Positions 1-9,370 of a DNA stretch of 31,140 nucleotides are shown one piece after another. Source of the stretch: an uncultured Oscillospiraceae bacterium. GTDB taxonomy: Bacteria > Bacillota > Clostridia > Oscillospirales > Oscillospiraceae. The translations under genes were made by a program, and so were the position numbers. Within the stretch, counting starts at the first letter, position 1; every line of letters begins with the position of its first letter. The notes beneath the pieces were generated by a model. The model saw nothing but the letters and a program-made list of their open reading frames with translations, searched no databases and was not told the origin of the DNA. The stretch covers positions 1 to 31,140 of the forward strand of contig CAKTOK010000014.1 of assembly GCA_934589835.1 (NCBI GenBank). Reading direction: 5' to 3'.

Positions 1-186
1 GAGACGCGGGAAAGCAAGGCGCAGGCGGGATGCGGAGACGACGGGAAAGCAAGAGGAGAGCGGAACGTCGGCGCGGCAGGAAAGCAAGGCGAGGGTGGAA
101 CGTCGGTGCGGCGGAAAAGCAAACCGCAGGCGGGATGCGGAGACGCGGGAAAGCAAACCGCAGGCGGGATGCGGAGACGCGGGAAA
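1..186. repeat. Degenerate 34-35 bp tandem repeat upstream of addB
   Basis: Five consecutive units start with GCAA and end with GGAAA or GGGAAA: 14-48, 49-83, 84-118 (35 bp each), 119-152 and 153-186 (34 bp each). The tail of another unit occupies 1-13, so the array continues beyond the left edge. The last two units are identical; the middle two have diverged and resemble each other most. The unit length is not a multiple of three, so a constant repeated peptide is not encoded. The array ends 43 bases before the addB start. It is purine-rich on this strand. No function is evident; it could be a minisatellite or part of the addB leader. Confidence 0.8.
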
Positions 187-229
187 GAGAGTCCGGGAAC
201 ACGGTGAAATGAGAGAGGGGAGACACGGG

Positions 230-3200
230 ATGGAGCTGCGGATCTGGATGGGACGGGCCGGAGCAGGCAAGAGCCGGCGGGTGCTGGCGACGATAGAGGA
301 GCGGCGGCGCCTGCGGCCCCAGGTGCTGCTGGTGCCGGAGCACGCCTCCCACGAGGCGGAGCTGGACCTGTGCCGCGCCTGCGGCCCCACGGCCAGCCGC
401 GACGCGGAGGTCCTGAGCTTCCGAAATCTGGCCACCCGCGTGCTGGCCCAGACCGGCGGACTGGCGGACGTGACGCTGGATAACGGCGGCAAGCTGCTGA
501 CCATGCGGCGGGCCTTGCAGGAGGTGAGCGGACGGCTGACGGTGTTCGCACGGCCCTCTCAGCGGCCGGCATTCCTGCGGCAGCTGGTGGCGCTGGCGGA
601 CGAGCTGTACGCCTATCAGGTGACGCCGGAGATGCTGCTGGCGCAGGTGGAGGACATGGAGGGTGCGGCCGGTGACAAGCTGCGCTCGGCCGCGCTGATC
701 TACGGCGCCTACGACGCCCATCTGCGGGGGCAGGGGGCCGACGCCCGCTCCCGCGTGCAGAAGCTGTGCGACGCCCTGCCTCAGTCGGACTATCTGGCGG
801 GGAAGGACATCTATGTGGATGGGTTCTCCTACTTCAATCGGGTGGAGGAGGACATTCTGGCCACGGCGCTGCGGCAGGGCAGCAGCCTGACGGTGACGCT
901 GCTGGGGGACGAGTCGGACCCGCAGCTGTTTCAGAACGCCCTGCGTCAGCGAGACCGGCTGAAGCGGATGGCGGCAGCTGTACATTGTGCCTGTAAAGCG
1001 GAAACGCTTGCGGGTAAGAATGAGGGCGCGCTGGGATATCTGGAGCGCGGCATTTTCGGCGGCGACGCGCCGTGGCAGGGGGAGACGCCGCCCATCCGTC
1101 TGTATCAGGCGGAGACGGCCTTCTCCGAGGTGGAGTACGTGTCCGCCTGCGTGCGGCGGCTGGCCCGTCAGGGCTGCCGCTGGCGGGACATCGGCGTGGC
1201 GGCGCGGAACATGGAGGTCTACGGCCCGCTGCTGGAGGCGGTGTTCCGGCGGGACGGCATCCCCGCGTACATCAGCCGCCGCAGCGACATTCTGGAAAAG
1301 CCGGTGCTGACCATGGTGCTGTCGGCGGTGGACGCCGTCACCGGCGGGTTTGAGTACGAGGATGTGTTCCGCTGCCTGAAGACCGGCATGGCCGGTATCA
1401 CGGCGGCGGAGTGCGACGTGCTGGAGAACTATGTGATCCGGTGGGAGATCCGAGGCAATATGTGGCTGCGGGAGACGGACTGGACCGCCGATCCCGACGG
1501 CTACGGCGGGGAAATGACGGAGGCGCGGCGGCAGCGGCTGGCGGAGGTCAACGCGGTGCGGCGCAAGGTGCGAGCCCTGCTGGCAGCTTTGCACGATGGC
1601 TTAAAATCCGGAGAAACCATACGGGATAAAGCAGAAGCACTTTACAGATTCGCCGAGCTGGCGGGAGTGCCGGAGACGCTGCGGCAGCAGACAGACGCGC
1701 TGTACGACGGGGGGCAGGTGCAGCTGGCGGAGGAGTACAGCCAGCTGTGGACCATCTTCTGCGGCGTGCTGGACCAGTTTGTGGAGCTGCTGGGCGACAT
1801 GGAGGCGGATGGGCCGGAGTTCGCCCGCCTGCTGCGGCTGGTGCTGAGCCAGTACGCCGTGGCCACCATTCCGGCCACGCTGGATCAGGTGAAGGTGACG
1901 CCCATCACCCGCAATGACCGGCATACGGTGGCTCATCTGTTTTTGCTGGGGGCCAACGACAATGTGCTGCCCACGGTGGAGCAGGGCGGCGGCATTCTGG
2001 ACGCCCAGGAGCGGGCGCTTCTGCAGCAGCGGGGCATTCTGCTGTCGGACGCCACGTTCGACCCGCTCAGCGCGGAGCTGCAGAATATCTACGCCTGTCT
2101 GGCCCAGCCCACGGCGTCGCTGGCGGTGACGTGGCCGGCGACGGACGCGGCGGGCAGCCAGCTGCTGCCGTCCTTTGTGGTGAGCCGCATCTGCCGCCTG
2201 TTCCCGCAGGTGACGGCGGCGCGGGAGGACGGGAGCTACCGGAGGGAGCTGCCGGCGGCGGCGCTGGCGCTGGCCGGTGAGGAGATGGGCGGCCCGCTGT
2301 GGCAGTATTTTGCAGAAAACGGAGAGAAGCCGCTGCTGGCGCGGATGGAGCAGGCCCGCGCCATGGGGCGGGGGCGGCTGTCGCCGCAGGCGGTGGAGAC
2401 GCTGTACGGGCGGCGCATCGCCATGTCCGCGTCCCGCATCGACCGGCTGAAGACCTGCCATTTCGGGTATTTCATGGAATACGGCCTGCGGGCCAGAGAG
2501 CGCACCAGCGCCGGCTTTGAGGCGCCGGAGGTGGGGACGTTCATCCACTATCTGCTGGAAAACGTGAACCGCGACGTGTGCGGGCGCGGCGGCTATGACA
2601 GGGTAGAGCGGCCCGCGCTGCGGCAGCTGGTACATCACTATGTGGACGAATATGCCCGCACGCAGATCGACGGCTACGCCGAGAAGAGCGCGCGGTTCCG
2701 GTATCTGTTCACGCGGCTGCGGGAGACGGCCTGCGCCATCGTGGAGAACATCGCCGACGAGATGGCGGTGTCCGATTTCCGGCCCATTGCCTTTGAGCTG
2801 GGATTCGGCGGGAGGGACGGCAAGCTGCCGGCCATCACCGTGACGGAGGGGGACACCGCGCTGTCCGTGAGCGGCAAGGTGGACCGCGTGGACGGCTGGC
2901 TCAGGGACGGAAAGCTCTATCTGCGGGTGGTGGACTACAAGACCGGCCAGAAGGCCTTTGACCTGTCGGACCTCCGGTACGGGCTGGGGATCCAGATGCT
3001 GCTGTATCTGTTCGCCCTGCAAAGGGCGGGAAGCGGCTATTTCGGCAGTCCCGTGGAGCCGGCGGGCGTGCTGTATATGCCCGCCAAGGACATCATCCTG
3101 CGGGCGGACAGGGCCATCCCGCCGGAGAAGCTGGAGGCCATGCTGCGGCGGGAGCTGCGGCGGACCGGTATGCTGCTGGAGGAGCCGGAGGTGCTGACGG

Positions 3201-3547
3201 CCATGGAGCACAGCGCGCTGGAGGCGCCGTGCTATCTGCCGGTGGGCGTGACGAAGGACGGCGCGGTGACGGGGTTTGCCGGCAGCGTGCTGGTGAACGC
3301 GGCGCAGATGGGGAAGATGGCGCGGTATATCGACAGCCTGCTGCACCGCGTGGCACGGGAGATCGGCGGCGGCAACATCGACGCGGATCCCTGCATCCGC
3401 GGGCCGCAGGACAGCGCCTGCGCCTGGTGCGCGTTCCGGTCGGCCTGCTGGTTCGACGAGAGGAACGACAAGGCCCATTATTGGAAAAAGACCACGCCGG
3501 AGGAGTTCTGGCAGACAGTAGATCAGGAGGTGGAGCGCCATGGCTGA
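230..3547 (+). CDS. addB: ATP-dependent helicase/nuclease subunit B (AddB)
   Basis: AddB is one half of the AddAB helicase-nuclease, which resects double-strand DNA ends and loads RecA after Chi recognition. The product is 1105 residues, normal for the family. A Walker A motif GRAGAGKS lies at residues 8-15. The C-terminal nuclease domain carries VVDYKTG near residue 900 followed by GLGIQMLLYL. The four iron-sulfur cysteines typical of AddB are visible: one in LKTCHFGY near residue 742 and three in the group CAWCAFRSAC near residue 1063. I chose the ATG at 230, which follows a GAGAGGGGA ribosome site. The frame stays open upstream to 95, but that stretch reads through the tandem repeat and adds only low-complexity residues. 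The gene overlaps addA by 8 bases. Confidence 0.95.
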   Translation: MELRIWMGRAGAGKSRRVLATIEERRRLRPQVLLVPEHASHEAELDLCRACGPTASRDAEVLSFRNLATRVLAQTGGLADVTLDNGGKLLTMRRALQEVSGRLTVFARPSQRPAFLRQLVALADELYAYQVTPEMLLAQVEDMEGAAGDKLRSAALIYGAYDAHLRGQGADARSRVQKLCDALPQSDYLAGKDIYVDGFSYFNRVEEDILATALRQGSSLTVTLLGDESDPQLFQNALRQRDRLKRMAAAVHCACKAETLAGKNEGALGYLERGIFGGDAPWQGETPPIRLYQAETAFSEVEYVSACVRRLARQGCRWRDIGVAARNMEVYGPLLEAVFRRDGIPAYISRRSDILEKPVLTMVLSAVDAVTGGFEYEDVFRCLKTGMAGITAAECDVLENYVIRWEIRGNMWLRETDWTADPDGYGGEMTEARRQRLAEVNAVRRKVRALLAALHDGLKSGETIRDKAEALYRFAELAGVPETLRQQTDALYDGGQVQLAEEYSQLWTIFCGVLDQFVELLGDMEADGPEFARLLRLVLSQYAVATIPATLDQVKVTPITRNDRHTVAHLFLLGANDNVLPTVEQGGGILDAQERALLQQRGILLSDATFDPLSAELQNIYACLAQPTASLAVTWPATDAAGSQLLPSFVVSRICRLFPQVTAAREDGSYRRELPAAALALAGEEMGGPLWQYFAENGEKPLLARMEQARAMGRGRLSPQAVETLYGRRIAMSASRIDRLKTCHFGYFMEYGLRARERTSAGFEAPEVGTFIHYLLENVNRDVCGRGGYDRVERPALRQLVHHYVDEYARTQIDGYAEKSARFRYLFTRLRETACAIVENIADEMAVSDFRPIAFELGFGGRDGKLPAITVTEGDTALSVSGKVDRVDGWLRDGKLYLRVVDYKTGQKAFDLSDLRYGLGIQMLLYLFALQRAGSGYFGSPVEPAGVLYMPAKDIILRADRAIPPEKLEAMLRRELRRTGMLLEEPEVLTAMEHSALEAPCYLPVGVTKDGAVTGFAGSVLVNAAQMGKMARYIDSLLHRVAREIGGGNIDADPCIRGPQDSACAWCAFRSACWFDERNDKAHYWKKTTPEEFWQTVDQEVERHG

Positions 3548-6500
3548 GGTCAAGCTGACGGAGCAGCAGCACGATGCGGTCTATGACCGCGGCGGCAGCC
3601 TGCTGGTGTCCGCCGCCGCCGGCTCCGGCAAGACGAAGGTGCTGGTGGAGCGGGTGTTCTCCTACCTGGCGCAGGAGCGCTGCGACGTGGATGATTTTCT
3701 CATCATCACCTACACCCGTGCGGCGGCGGCGGAGCTGCGGGCGCGGCTGGCCTCGGAGCTGGCGGCGCGGGTGGCGGCACAGCCGGAGGACCGGCATCTG
3801 CGCCGCCAGCTGTTTCGGGTGTATCAGGCGGACATCAAGACGGTGGACGGCTTCTGCGCGTCGCTGCTGCGGGAGCATATCCACCTGCTGGAGCCGGTGG
3901 AGGGCCGCAGTCTGACACCGGATTTTCGGGTGCTGGACGAGGCGGAGGCCGCGCTGCTGAAGGACCGTGCGCTGGAGCGGACGCTGGAGGCGTTCTATCA
4001 GGCCATCGAGAGCGGCGACGAGGAGTACGCGCTGCTGGCGGGGACGCTGGGAGCCGGACGGGATGACCGCGCTCTGGCCTCGCTGGTGCTGGAGGTGCAT
4101 GAGAAGATACAGAGCCACCCCTACCCCGTCCGCTGGCTGCATCAGGCGGCGGAGGGGTGGCGGCAGCTGCCTGATACGCTGGCGGACAGCGTGTACGGCC
4201 GGACGGTGATGGCGCACACGGTGCGGCAGGCGCTGTTCTGGGCGGAGCAGCTGGAGCGGGCCGTGCGGGCCATGGAGGGCTGTCAGGCGGTGTACGACGC
4301 CTACGCCGGCCGGTTTTTGGAGACGGCGGGGCAGCTGCGGCAGTACCGGCAGGCGGCGCAGGAGGGCTGGGCGGCCATGGGCCGCGTACAGCCGGCGTTC
4401 CGGCGGATGGGAGCCGTGCGGGGCGAGGAGAACGGCGAGGCAAAGGCGGCGGCGCAGGCGGTGCTGAGGAAGTGCAGGGATGCGCTGAAGAAGCTGACCG
4501 CGCCCTACGAGACGCCGGAGGAGGCGCATCTGGAGGACCTGCGGGCCACGGCGCCGGCCATGCGGGCGCTGCTGCGGCTGACGGAGGAGCTGACGGCGCG
4601 GTATCAGGCGGAGAAGGTGCGGCGCAACGCCATGGATTTCTCCGATCAGGAGCACGATGCGGTGCTGCTGCTGCGGGACGGGGACGGGGCGCCGTCGCCG
4701 CTGGCGCGGCAGGTGTCTATGCGGTATCAGGAGATCATGGTGGACGAGTATCAGGACACCAATGAGGTGCAGGACTGCATCTTTCAGGCCATCTCCCGTC
4801 AGGGACGGAACCTGTTTACGGTGGGGGACGTGAAGCAGAGCATCTACCGGTTCCGGCTGGCGGATCCCACCATCTTCCTGGAGAAGTACCGGCAGTTCGC
4901 CGATGCGGCGCAGGCCGCGGACGGCCAGCCGCGGCGTATGGTACTCAGCCGGAACTTCCGGTCGCGCCGGGAGGTGCTGGACGCCGCGAACTTCGTGTTC
5001 GAGGATATCATGTCCGAGGAAATGGGCGAGATGGACTATACCGACGCGGAGCGGCTGTATTTCGGCGCGGCATACTATGCGGAGACGGCGGGACACGACA
5101 CGGAGCTGCACGTGGTCAGCGTGGAGGATACGCCGGATCAGCAGTTTGACCGGACGGAGGTGGAGGCCCGCTTCACGGCGCGGCGCATCCGGCAGCTGCT
5201 GGACGAGCAATTCCCCGTGCAGGGGGCAGACGGGACGGTGCATCCGGTGCGGCCGGAGGACATCGTGGTGCTGATGCGGTCGCCCAGAGCGCGGCTGAAG
5301 GCATTCTCTGCGGCGCTGGCGCGGGAGGGCATCCCCTGCGGCGGCGGAGAGCGGGACGACTTTTTCAGCGCCATGGAGATCGCGGTGACGGTGTCGCTGC
5401 TGGAGATCGTGGACAATCCGCGGCAGGATGTGCCGCTTATCGCGGTGCTGCGCTCGCCGCTGGTGGGGATGACGCCGGACCGGCTGGCGGAGATCCGCGC
5501 CTTGCAGCCGGAGGGCGATTACTACGACGCGCTGTGTCGGGACGAGCAGCCCGACAGCAGCGCCTTTCTGGCGCTGCTGTCGGAGCTGCGGCAGGCAGCG
5601 CGGGAGCTGGCCGCCGATGATCTGCTGTGGTATCTCTATGACCGGTGCCATATGACGGCCATTTTCGGCGCCATGGCCGACGGCGCCCAGCGGCAGGCGC
5701 GGCTGACGGCACTGTACGACTACGCGCGGCAGCTGGTGCAGGGGGGGAAAGCGGGGCTGTTCGACTTTATCACTCATCTGCGGCGGCTGCTGGAAAAGGA
5801 CGATGCGCCCGCCCTGTCCGTGACACAGGCGGCGGAGGGTGTGCAGTTCATGAGCGTCCACCGATCCAAGGGACTGGAGTTTCCCGTGGTCATTCTGGCA
5901 GATCTGCAAAAGAGCTTTAACCGGCAGGATCTGAACCGCCCCGTGCTGGTGCATCCCCAGCTGGGGCTGGGAACGGAGCGGGTGGACGGCCGGCGGCATA
6001 TCCGCTACGACACCATCTCCAAGACGGCGCTGGCGCTGCGGCTGGAGCGGGAGGCCAAGGCCGAGGAGATGCGGATCCTCTATGTGGCCATGACCCGCGC
6101 CAAGGAGAAGCTGATCCTCATCGACTGCCGCAAGCACATGGACAAGCGGCTGCGGGATCTGACGGCGATGACCGGTGCGCCGGTGACGCCGGAGGCGGTG
6201 TCCGCCGCCAATTCGCCGGGGGACTGGATTTTGCTGTCGCTGCTGCACACGGCGGGAGCCGGCGCGCTCCACCGGCTGGCCGGTATCCGGCCGGAGGTGC
6301 TGACGCCCGCGCCGGCGGGCTGGACCGTCCGGCTGTGGCAGGAGGGCGGCGGAGAGACGGAGACGGCTGCAATCCCAGCCGAGGAGCCGCGGGACGTGAG
6401 GACATACACCCAGCCGGATCGGGAAGCGCTGGGCTTCGTGTACCCCTATCGGACGGTGACAGAGGTACCCGCCAAAATCACGGCCACGCAGCTGAAGGGC

Positions 6501-7103
6501 AGGGAGCTGGACCAGGAGGTGGCGGGCGGCGCCGGTGCGGCGCGGCGGCCTGCCGCGCCGGAGAAGCCCCTGTTTTTGCAGGAGACGCAGGGATTGTCCG
6601 CCGCCGAGCGGGGCACGGCGCTCCATCTGGTGATGCAGTATCTGCCGCTGGACACGGCGCCGGAGGCGGAGGCGGTGGAACGGCTGACGGCGACGCTGCG
6701 GGAAAAGCGGCTGCTGACGGCGGCGCAGGCGGAGGCGGTGGACACCCGATGCATCGCGTCGTTCCTGCGTTCCCCGCTGGCAGAGCGCATCCGCAAGGCA
6801 GACCGCGTATGGCGGGAGTATCGCTTTGCGCTGCTGATGCCGGCGGAGCGCTACGCGCCGGAGGCGGTAGGAGAGGAGATGCTCTTGCAGGGCGTGGCCG
6901 ACTGCGTGTTTGAGAAGGACGGCGTGCTGACGGTGGTGGATTTCAAGACGGACCGCGTGACCGCCCAGGAAGCGCCGGAGCGGGCGGAGGTCTACCGCGG
7001 GCAGCTGCAGGCGTACAGCGACGCCCTGAGCCGCATCATGGAAAAACCGGTGGCCGCGCGCATCCTGTACTTTTTCCGGTGCGGAAGGGAAATTTCTTTG
7101 TAA
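3540..7103 (+). CDS. addA: ATP-dependent helicase/nuclease subunit A (AddA)
   Basis: AddA is the UvrD-like 3'-5' helicase and nuclease subunit that works with AddB in recombinational repair. The product has 1187 residues. Superfamily 1 helicase motifs appear in order: Q motif LTEQQHDAV (6-14), Walker A SAAAGSGKT (24-32), motif II VDEYQDTN (about 401), GDVKQSIYRFR (about 429), HRSKGLEFP (about 773) and MTRAKEK (about 850). The C-terminal RecB-type nuclease shows VVDFKTDR near 1133 and GQLQAY near 1153. The ATG overlaps the addB stop in ATGGCTGA, with the ribosome site AGGAGGTG inside addB, so the two are translationally coupled. No hairpin terminator is seen between addA and the rpmE promoter. 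Confidence 0.96.
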   Translation: MAEVKLTEQQHDAVYDRGGSLLVSAAAGSGKTKVLVERVFSYLAQERCDVDDFLIITYTRAAAAELRARLASELAARVAAQPEDRHLRRQLFRVYQADIKTVDGFCASLLREHIHLLEPVEGRSLTPDFRVLDEAEAALLKDRALERTLEAFYQAIESGDEEYALLAGTLGAGRDDRALASLVLEVHEKIQSHPYPVRWLHQAAEGWRQLPDTLADSVYGRTVMAHTVRQALFWAEQLERAVRAMEGCQAVYDAYAGRFLETAGQLRQYRQAAQEGWAAMGRVQPAFRRMGAVRGEENGEAKAAAQAVLRKCRDALKKLTAPYETPEEAHLEDLRATAPAMRALLRLTEELTARYQAEKVRRNAMDFSDQEHDAVLLLRDGDGAPSPLARQVSMRYQEIMVDEYQDTNEVQDCIFQAISRQGRNLFTVGDVKQSIYRFRLADPTIFLEKYRQFADAAQAADGQPRRMVLSRNFRSRREVLDAANFVFEDIMSEEMGEMDYTDAERLYFGAAYYAETAGHDTELHVVSVEDTPDQQFDRTEVEARFTARRIRQLLDEQFPVQGADGTVHPVRPEDIVVLMRSPRARLKAFSAALAREGIPCGGGERDDFFSAMEIAVTVSLLEIVDNPRQDVPLIAVLRSPLVGMTPDRLAEIRALQPEGDYYDALCRDEQPDSSAFLALLSELRQAARELAADDLLWYLYDRCHMTAIFGAMADGAQRQARLTALYDYARQLVQGGKAGLFDFITHLRRLLEKDDAPALSVTQAAEGVQFMSVHRSKGLEFPVVILADLQKSFNRQDLNRPVLVHPQLGLGTERVDGRRHIRYDTISKTALALRLEREAKAEEMRILYVAMTRAKEKLILIDCRKHMDKRLRDLTAMTGAPVTPEAVSAANSPGDWILLSLLHTAGAGALHRLAGIRPEVLTPAPAGWTVRLWQEGGGETETAAIPAEEPRDVRTYTQPDREALGFVYPYRTVTEVPAKITATQLKGRELDQEVAGGAGAARRPAAPEKPLFLQETQGLSAAERGTALHLVMQYLPLDTAPEAEAVERLTATLREKRLLTAAQAEAVDTRCIASFLRSPLAERIRKADRVWREYRFALLMPAERYAPEAVGEEMLLQGVADCVFEKDGVLTVVDFKTDRVTAQEAPERAEVYRGQLQAYSDALSRIMEKPVAARILYFFRCGREISL

Positions 7104-7119
7104 ATGCCGCGAAAAGTGC

Positions 7120-7148
7120 TTGCAATTCCGCGGAATATATGCTATCAT
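7120..7148 (+). promoter_or_regulatory. Sigma-A type promoter of rpmE
   Basis: TTGCAA (7120-7125), a 17-base spacer and TATCAT (7143-7148). The leader contains a short hairpin, TGTGGC and GCCACA around TGG, at about 7160-7174. Its -35 region shares the string CTTGCAATTCC with the asnA and glnS promoters. Confidence 0.75.
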
Positions 7149-7210
7149 CACAGTTGCGTTTGTGGCTGGGCCACAGCGACGAGTGAACCAGAAAGGGGTG
7201 AACATGAGCA

Positions 7211-7414
7211 ATGAAGGAAGGAATCCATCCCAATTATCAGCAGACTACTATTAAATGCGCCTGCGGTAATGTGATTGAGACAGGTTCTACGAAGAAGGAT
7301 ATTCGCGTGGAAGTCTGCTCTAAGTGTCACCCCTTCTTCACCGGCAAGCAGAAGCTGGTGGATACCGGCGGACGCGTTGCCAAGTTCAACAAGCGTTTCG
7401 GTCTGGACAAGTAA
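7211..7414 (+). CDS. rpmE: 50S ribosomal protein L31, zinc-binding form
   Basis: L31 is a small protein of the large ribosomal subunit that helps bridge the subunits. The 67-residue product opens [10 protein letters not shown] and carries Cys16, Cys18, Cys36 and Cys39, so it is the C+ (zinc-ligating) form rather than the zinc-free paralogue made under zinc starvation. The ribosome site AAAGGGGTG ends 10 bases before the ATG. Another ATG at 7204 lies closer but opens only a 16-codon unrelated frame. The gene has its own promoter and is followed by a strong terminator, so it is probably monocistronic. Confidence 0.97.
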   Translation: MKEGIHPNYQQTTIKCACGNVIETGSTKKDIRVEVCSKCHPFFTGKQKLVDTGGRVAKFNKRFGLDK

Positions 7415-7432
7415 AAGAGACACGTCACATCA

Positions 7433-7468
7433 CAGGACCCGTACCGTCTGGTGCGGGTCCTGTTTGTT
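7433..7468 (+). terminator. Intrinsic terminator after rpmE
   Basis: A 13-bp stem (7433-7445 with 7450-7462, one G-U pair) with a GTCT loop is followed by TTTGTTT. Confidence 0.88.
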
Positions 7469-7495
7469 TACAAATGCCGGAAAATACGCTATACT
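7467..7495 (+). promoter_or_regulatory. Promoter of the hflX-GNAT-yigZ operon
   Basis: TTTACA (7467-7472), a 17-base spacer and TATACT (7490-7495). The -35 box overlaps the T-tract of the rpmE terminator. Confidence 0.75.
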
Positions 7496-7523
7496 ATGGG
7501 AAAACGAAGCGAGAGGGGACCCT

Positions 7524-8831
7524 ATGGAACGAAAGACCATCGAGGAAAACAAAGAAAACAAGCGGGACTACGCGGTGCTGGTGGGGCTGCGGTCCCCCGT
7601 GCTGGGAGCGGACAGCGCCGACGAGGAGAGTCTGGCGGAGCTGGGCGCGCTGGTGGAGACAGCCGGCGGCGAGCCGGTGGGCACCATCCTCCAGAGCCGC
7701 GAAAAGCCGGACCCTCACAGCTTTATCGGCGAGGGTAAGGTGGAGGAGGTCCGCCGCATGGTGGAAAACGGCGACGCCACCATGGTCATCTTCGACAACG
7801 ACCTGTCGCCCTCCCAGATCCGGGTGCTGACGGAGCTTTGCGGCGTGCAGGTGCTGGATCGCAGCGGCCTCATTCTGGACATCTTCGCCCAGCGCGCCAA
7901 AACCAAGGAGGGCTGCCTGCAGGTAGAGCTGGCACAGTACCAGTATCTGCTGCCGCGGCTGATCGGTATGTGGTCGCATCTGGAGCGGCAGGGCGGCACC
8001 GGCGGCTCGCCCATCGGCACCAAGGGCCCCGGTGAGACGCAGCTGGAGACGGACCGCCGCCATATCCGCCGGAAGATCGACAAGCTGAAGGAGGAGCTGG
8101 AGGAGGTGCGCCGCGTGCGTGGCACCCAGCGGCAGCGCCGGATGAAAAACGAGATCCCCGTGGTGGCCATCGTGGGCTACACCAACGCGGGCAAGTCCAC
8201 GCTGCTCAACGCCATCACCGGCGCGGGCATCCCCGCCAATGACCGGCTGTTTGACACGCTGGATACCACCACCCGTCTGCTGACGGTCAGCGACACGCTG
8301 GACGTGGTGATCTCCGACACGGTGGGCTTTATCCGCAAGCTGCCCCACCAGCTGGTGGAGGCGTTCAAGGCCACGCTGGAGGAGCTGGAGTACGCCGACC
8401 TGCTGCTGCACGTCATCGACGCATCCAACCCGGAGTGGCGGGAGCAGGCACACATCGTGGATGAGCTGATCCGGGAGCTGGGAGCGGAGCAGATCCCCTG
8501 CATCCGCGTATACAACAAGTGCGACGTGGCGTTTACCGCCCAGCAGGAGCGGGAGGCGGACGCGGTGTATATCTCCGCCAAGACCGGCGAGGGTATCCCC
8601 GCGCTGCTGTCCGCCGTGGACAAGAAGCTGGACAAGGGTACCAAGCGCGTGGTTATCCACCTGCCCTACGACAAGACGGGACTGCTGGACGGTCTGTACC
8701 GCGAGGCCAAGGTGGAGAACGTGGCCTACGGCGAGACGGTGGACGTGACGGCGGTGTGTACGCCCCGGGTCATGGGACAGCTCAAGGACTATATCGAGGG
8801 TTGGGCGGAGCCCAAGGAGGACTGGGAATGA
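7524..8831 (+). CDS. hflX: Ribosome-associated GTPase HflX
   Basis: HflX is a GTPase that binds 50S subunits and splits stalled ribosomes, notably under heat or antibiotic stress. The product is 435 residues. The N-terminal HflX domain ends in the family signature region GTKGPGETQLETDRR (about 170-185). The G domain shows G1 GYTNAGKS (about 218), G3 DTVGF (about 265) and G4 NKCD (about 331). I chose the ATG at 7524 behind GAGAGGGGA; the frame is open further upstream but would run back through the rpmE terminator. The stop overlaps the next gene in ATGA, so this is the first gene of a three-gene operon. Confidence 0.95.
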   Translation: MERKTIEENKENKRDYAVLVGLRSPVLGADSADEESLAELGALVETAGGEPVGTILQSREKPDPHSFIGEGKVEEVRRMVENGDATMVIFDNDLSPSQIRVLTELCGVQVLDRSGLILDIFAQRAKTKEGCLQVELAQYQYLLPRLIGMWSHLERQGGTGGSPIGTKGPGETQLETDRRHIRRKIDKLKEELEEVRRVRGTQRQRRMKNEIPVVAIVGYTNAGKSTLLNAITGAGIPANDRLFDTLDTTTRLLTVSDTLDVVISDTVGFIRKLPHQLVEAFKATLEELEYADLLLHVIDASNPEWREQAHIVDELIRELGAEQIPCIRVYNKCDVAFTAQQEREADAVYISAKTGEGIPALLSAVDKKLDKGTKRVVIHLPYDKTGLLDGLYREAKVENVAYGETVDVTAVCTPRVMGQLKDYIEGWAEPKEDWE

Positions 8832-9370
8832 CGCGGACGACGGAGCGGCTGGTGCTGCGGCTCTGGCGGGAGTCGGACGCGGAGAGCCTATACCGCTATG
8901 CCTGCGACGGGCAGGTGGGTCCTGCGGCAGGGTGGAAGCCCCACGAGTCCGTGGAGGAGAGTCGCCAGATCATCCGAACGGTGCTGTCCCAGCCGGACAC
9001 ACTGGCGGTGCTGCTGCGGGAGCGGCCGGAGGAGGCCATTGGTTCCGTGGGCGTATTTCCTACCGAAGCGCCGGATGGGGAGGGCGAGCCGGAGATCGGC
9101 TACTGGATCGGACGGCCCTTCTGGGGGCAGGGGCTCATCCCTGAGGCGGTGCGGGAGCTGCTGCGCTGGTGCTTTATGGAGCGAGGCGCGGCGCGTGTCT
9201 GGTGCGGCCATTCCCCGGGGAATGACAAGTCCCGCCGCGTCATCGAGAAGTGCGGGTTCACCTATGTTTGCGACGGCCCTCCCGTGCTGTGGCCTGACGG
9301 GCAGGAGCGGCCTACCTGCTACTATGCTATCGACCGAGAGGACTGGGAGAAGGAGGTGCGCCGTGGCTGA
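8828..9370 (+). CDS. GNAT-family N-acetyltransferase
   Basis: This 180-residue protein has the fold signatures of GNAT acetyltransferases of the RimJ/RimL type: an opening RTTERLVLRLW, the beta-strand IGYWIGRPFWGQGLIPEAV with the acetyl-CoA loop near residues 98-103, and SRRVIEKCGF near the C-terminus. Family members acetylate protein N-termini, small molecules or antibiotics; the substrate here cannot be told. The start codon overlaps the hflX stop in ATGA, and the 3' end overlaps yigZ by 8 bases, so expression is coupled to both neighbours. Confidence 0.9.
   Translation: MTRTTERLVLRLWRESDAESLYRYACDGQVGPAAGWKPHESVEESRQIIRTVLSQPDTLAVLLRERPEEAIGSVGVFPTEAPDGEGEPEIGYWIGRPFWGQGLIPEAVRELLRWCFMERGAARVWCGHSPGNDKSRRVIEKCGFTYVCDGPPVLWPDGQERPTCYYAIDREDWEKEVRRG

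Noticed and set aside
1..186. CRISPR array
   Set aside because: The units are contiguous and similar along their whole length, with no unique spacers.
95..229. N-terminal extension of AddB to 95
   Set aside because: The extra 45 residues come from the tandem repeat, whereas the ATG at 230 has a ribosome site and is followed directly by the Walker A region.
1601..3553. A 650-codon minus-strand frame opposite addB
   Set aside because: Low-complexity His/Gln/Arg composition and complete overlap with addB mark it as an antisense artefact.
3093..7211. A 1372-codon open frame on the minus strand opposite addA
   Set aside because: It mirrors the addA codons and is rich in Arg, Gln, His and Leu with no domain, no ribosome site and no promoter. 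GC-rich genes with a strong codon bias leave the antisense frame open.
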